Assembly: GCF_000090795.2 (NCBI RefSeq) | Contig: NW_003546298.1 | Span: forward strand, 33,458 to 97,457 | Length of the DNA: 64,000 bases | Direction: 5' to 3' | From: Amphimedon queenslandica | Lineage: Eukaryota > Porifera > Demospongiae > Haplosclerida > Niphatidae | Shown: positions 63,125-64,000 of the stretch, piece after piece | Layout: every line of letters starts with the position of its first letter | Position numbering within the stretch: position 1 is the first letter of the stretch | Notes under the pieces: model-generated | Database searches by the model: none | Told to the model about the DNA's origin: nothing | Seen by the model: only the letters and a program-made list of their open reading frames with translations | Made by a program: the position numbers and the translations under genes

Positions 63125-63716
63125 CATAGGGGTAGGAACAGGGGGGGGCAGGAGGGGCTTAAGTCCCCCCAACTTTCATTGAAGGGGGGCTTAGCCCCTC
63201 CAACTTTAAGTGATATACATGCATTACTATTATCAACACTATAGGCTTTAGTTTAGGTAATCCTTATATATGTGTGCATGTGATGATTTGTTTCATAAAA
63301 CAATTGATACACTAGCTTAACTTTTAAGAACATGCACTCTTATTAGTTTTTTCAGAAATACACAAGCTTCTACTTTTTTATTTAACAACTCTGTTAACAT
63401 TAGCTTCAGCTGAGCATAGATTTTCGACGTTAAGGAGATTAAAAAACTACTTGCGCTCCACAATGTCACAAGAGCGTCTTAATCATGCAGTTATTTTGCA
63501 TACACACAAAAAATTTACTGATAATTTACACATTGAGGACATTGCAAAGGAATTCGTTACATTTAATGAGCATAGACGCCAATATTTTGGACAATATTAA
63601 TTCAGTACATACTATGTATTAATGATCAATTGTTAAATCATGCTCCTATGATTGTAAATAAATAATACCTTAGCCCCGGCCCCCACCTAAAATTTTAGTT
63701 TGTTCCTACCCCTATG
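63125..63716 (+). mobile_element. Complete small hAT element with transposase C-terminus, 16-bp TIRs, 8-bp TSD
   Basis: CATAGGGGTAGGAACA (63125-63140) and its exact reverse complement (63701-63716) are the ends. ATGTACAG is duplicated directly outside both (63117-63124 and 63717-63724). Just inside the left end, a GC-rich inverted repeat (AGTCCCCCC / GGGGGGCT) could form a hairpin. A plus-strand frame ending at the TAA at 63598-63600 encodes the C-terminal dimerisation part of a hAT transposase: LTLASAEHRFSTLRRLKNYL then RSTMSQERLNHAVI. The rest of the transposase is deleted, so the 592-bp element is non-autonomous. Confidence 0.92.
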
Positions 63717-63724
63717 ATGTACAG

Positions 63725-64000
63725 TGTCCACATAATGTTGAGCTACTGTAACTTTATAAAACAAATGGCATGCATGTACACATACATAATATAGTTATTA
63801 TTTTAGGGTATCATTCCATTTGGCATGGGCAAACAATTGATTGCATTCTATATACAGTGACTTATCCATGCAACAAGTATGCTCCACTTATTATCTAGTC
63901 TTGTATTATGATTTGTACCCATTACATAAACAAGTGGAAGTGTGATGGCTCAGAGACCTCTTACTTTCAAGAGTTAAGCTGCGGCATTGTGCAAGTGGAT
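63725..64000 (+). pseudogene. Third, decayed copy of the dCMP-deaminase-like gene (exon 3), running off the window
   Basis: 'ATTGCATTCTATATACAGTG', 'CTTATCCATGCAACAA' and 'GATGGCTCAGAGACC' match exon 3 of the 35.3-kb gene. The segment before it (TGAGCTACTGTAACTTTATAA) matches the intron of the other copies. The PCNKC Cys is lost (ACAAGTATGCTCC gives NKYA), and an in-frame TAG and small deletions are present. It continues past 64000. Confidence 0.85.

Noticed and set aside
63125-63200. G- and C-rich stretch as a G-quadruplex regulatory site or CpG island
   Set aside because: It is part of the subterminal inverted repeat of the hAT element.

Overview
The window looks like a eukaryotic, very probably sponge (demosponge, Amphimedon queenslandica-like) genomic contig. 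The reasons are AT-rich DNA, many introns of about 45-200 nt with GT/AG ends, animal gene families (spastizin/ZFYVE26, sacsin, an adhesion GPCR, a vitellogenin-type lipid transfer protein), arrays of the self-complementary hexamer ACATGT, many small TIR elements, and an assembly gap of Ns at 57942-58169. The species is inferred from recalled family knowledge, not from a search.

Layout. 1-3.0 kb: repeats, including a roughly 153-bp minisatellite (1218-2335) and a decayed LINE reverse-transcriptase tail. 3.2-3.9 kb: the last two exons of an unrecognised plus-strand gene. 5.0-14.3 kb (minus): a large adhesion GPCR of about 28 exons, with a signal peptide, eight Ig-like and about six FN3-like domains, then HRM, GAIN/GPS and 7TM; two of its Ig exons are a tandem copy of the next two. 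15.3-35.1 kb (minus): a ZFYVE26/spastizin orthologue of about 34 exons whose introns are filled with (ACATGT)n and several TIR elements. A 191-bp bidirectional promoter with NRF1-like and YY1-like sites separates it from a plus-strand dCMP-deaminase-like gene (35305-36224) that lacks the catalytic Glu of the HAE motif. 37.0-40.6 kb (plus): a gene with a hydrophobic leader, a 2A-like ribosome-skipping motif, a death-like domain and about ten ankyrin repeats, interrupted by one in-frame TAG. 41.9-46.1 kb (plus): an 11-exon, 935-residue secreted large-lipid-transfer-type protein, solved here exon by exon. 46.2-48.8 kb: decayed copies of the ankyrin gene and the deaminase. 49.1-62.3 kb (minus): a sacsin (SACS) orthologue with three sacsin repeats, J and HEPN domains, mostly in one giant exon; its first repeat carries the gap, a frameshift and an in-frame TGA. 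62.9-64.0 kb: another remnant of the duplicated segment, split by a complete small hAT element with perfect TIRs and an 8-bp target-site duplication.

The deaminase, ankyrin and lipid-transfer genes and their remnants look like a locally duplicating, decaying gene cluster. ZFYVE26 and sacsin are conserved single-copy housekeeping-type genes on either side. The most unusual items are the 2A-death-ankyrin gene, the catalytic-residue-deficient deaminase next to it, the adhesion GPCR architecture, and TIR elements with tRNA-like cores.
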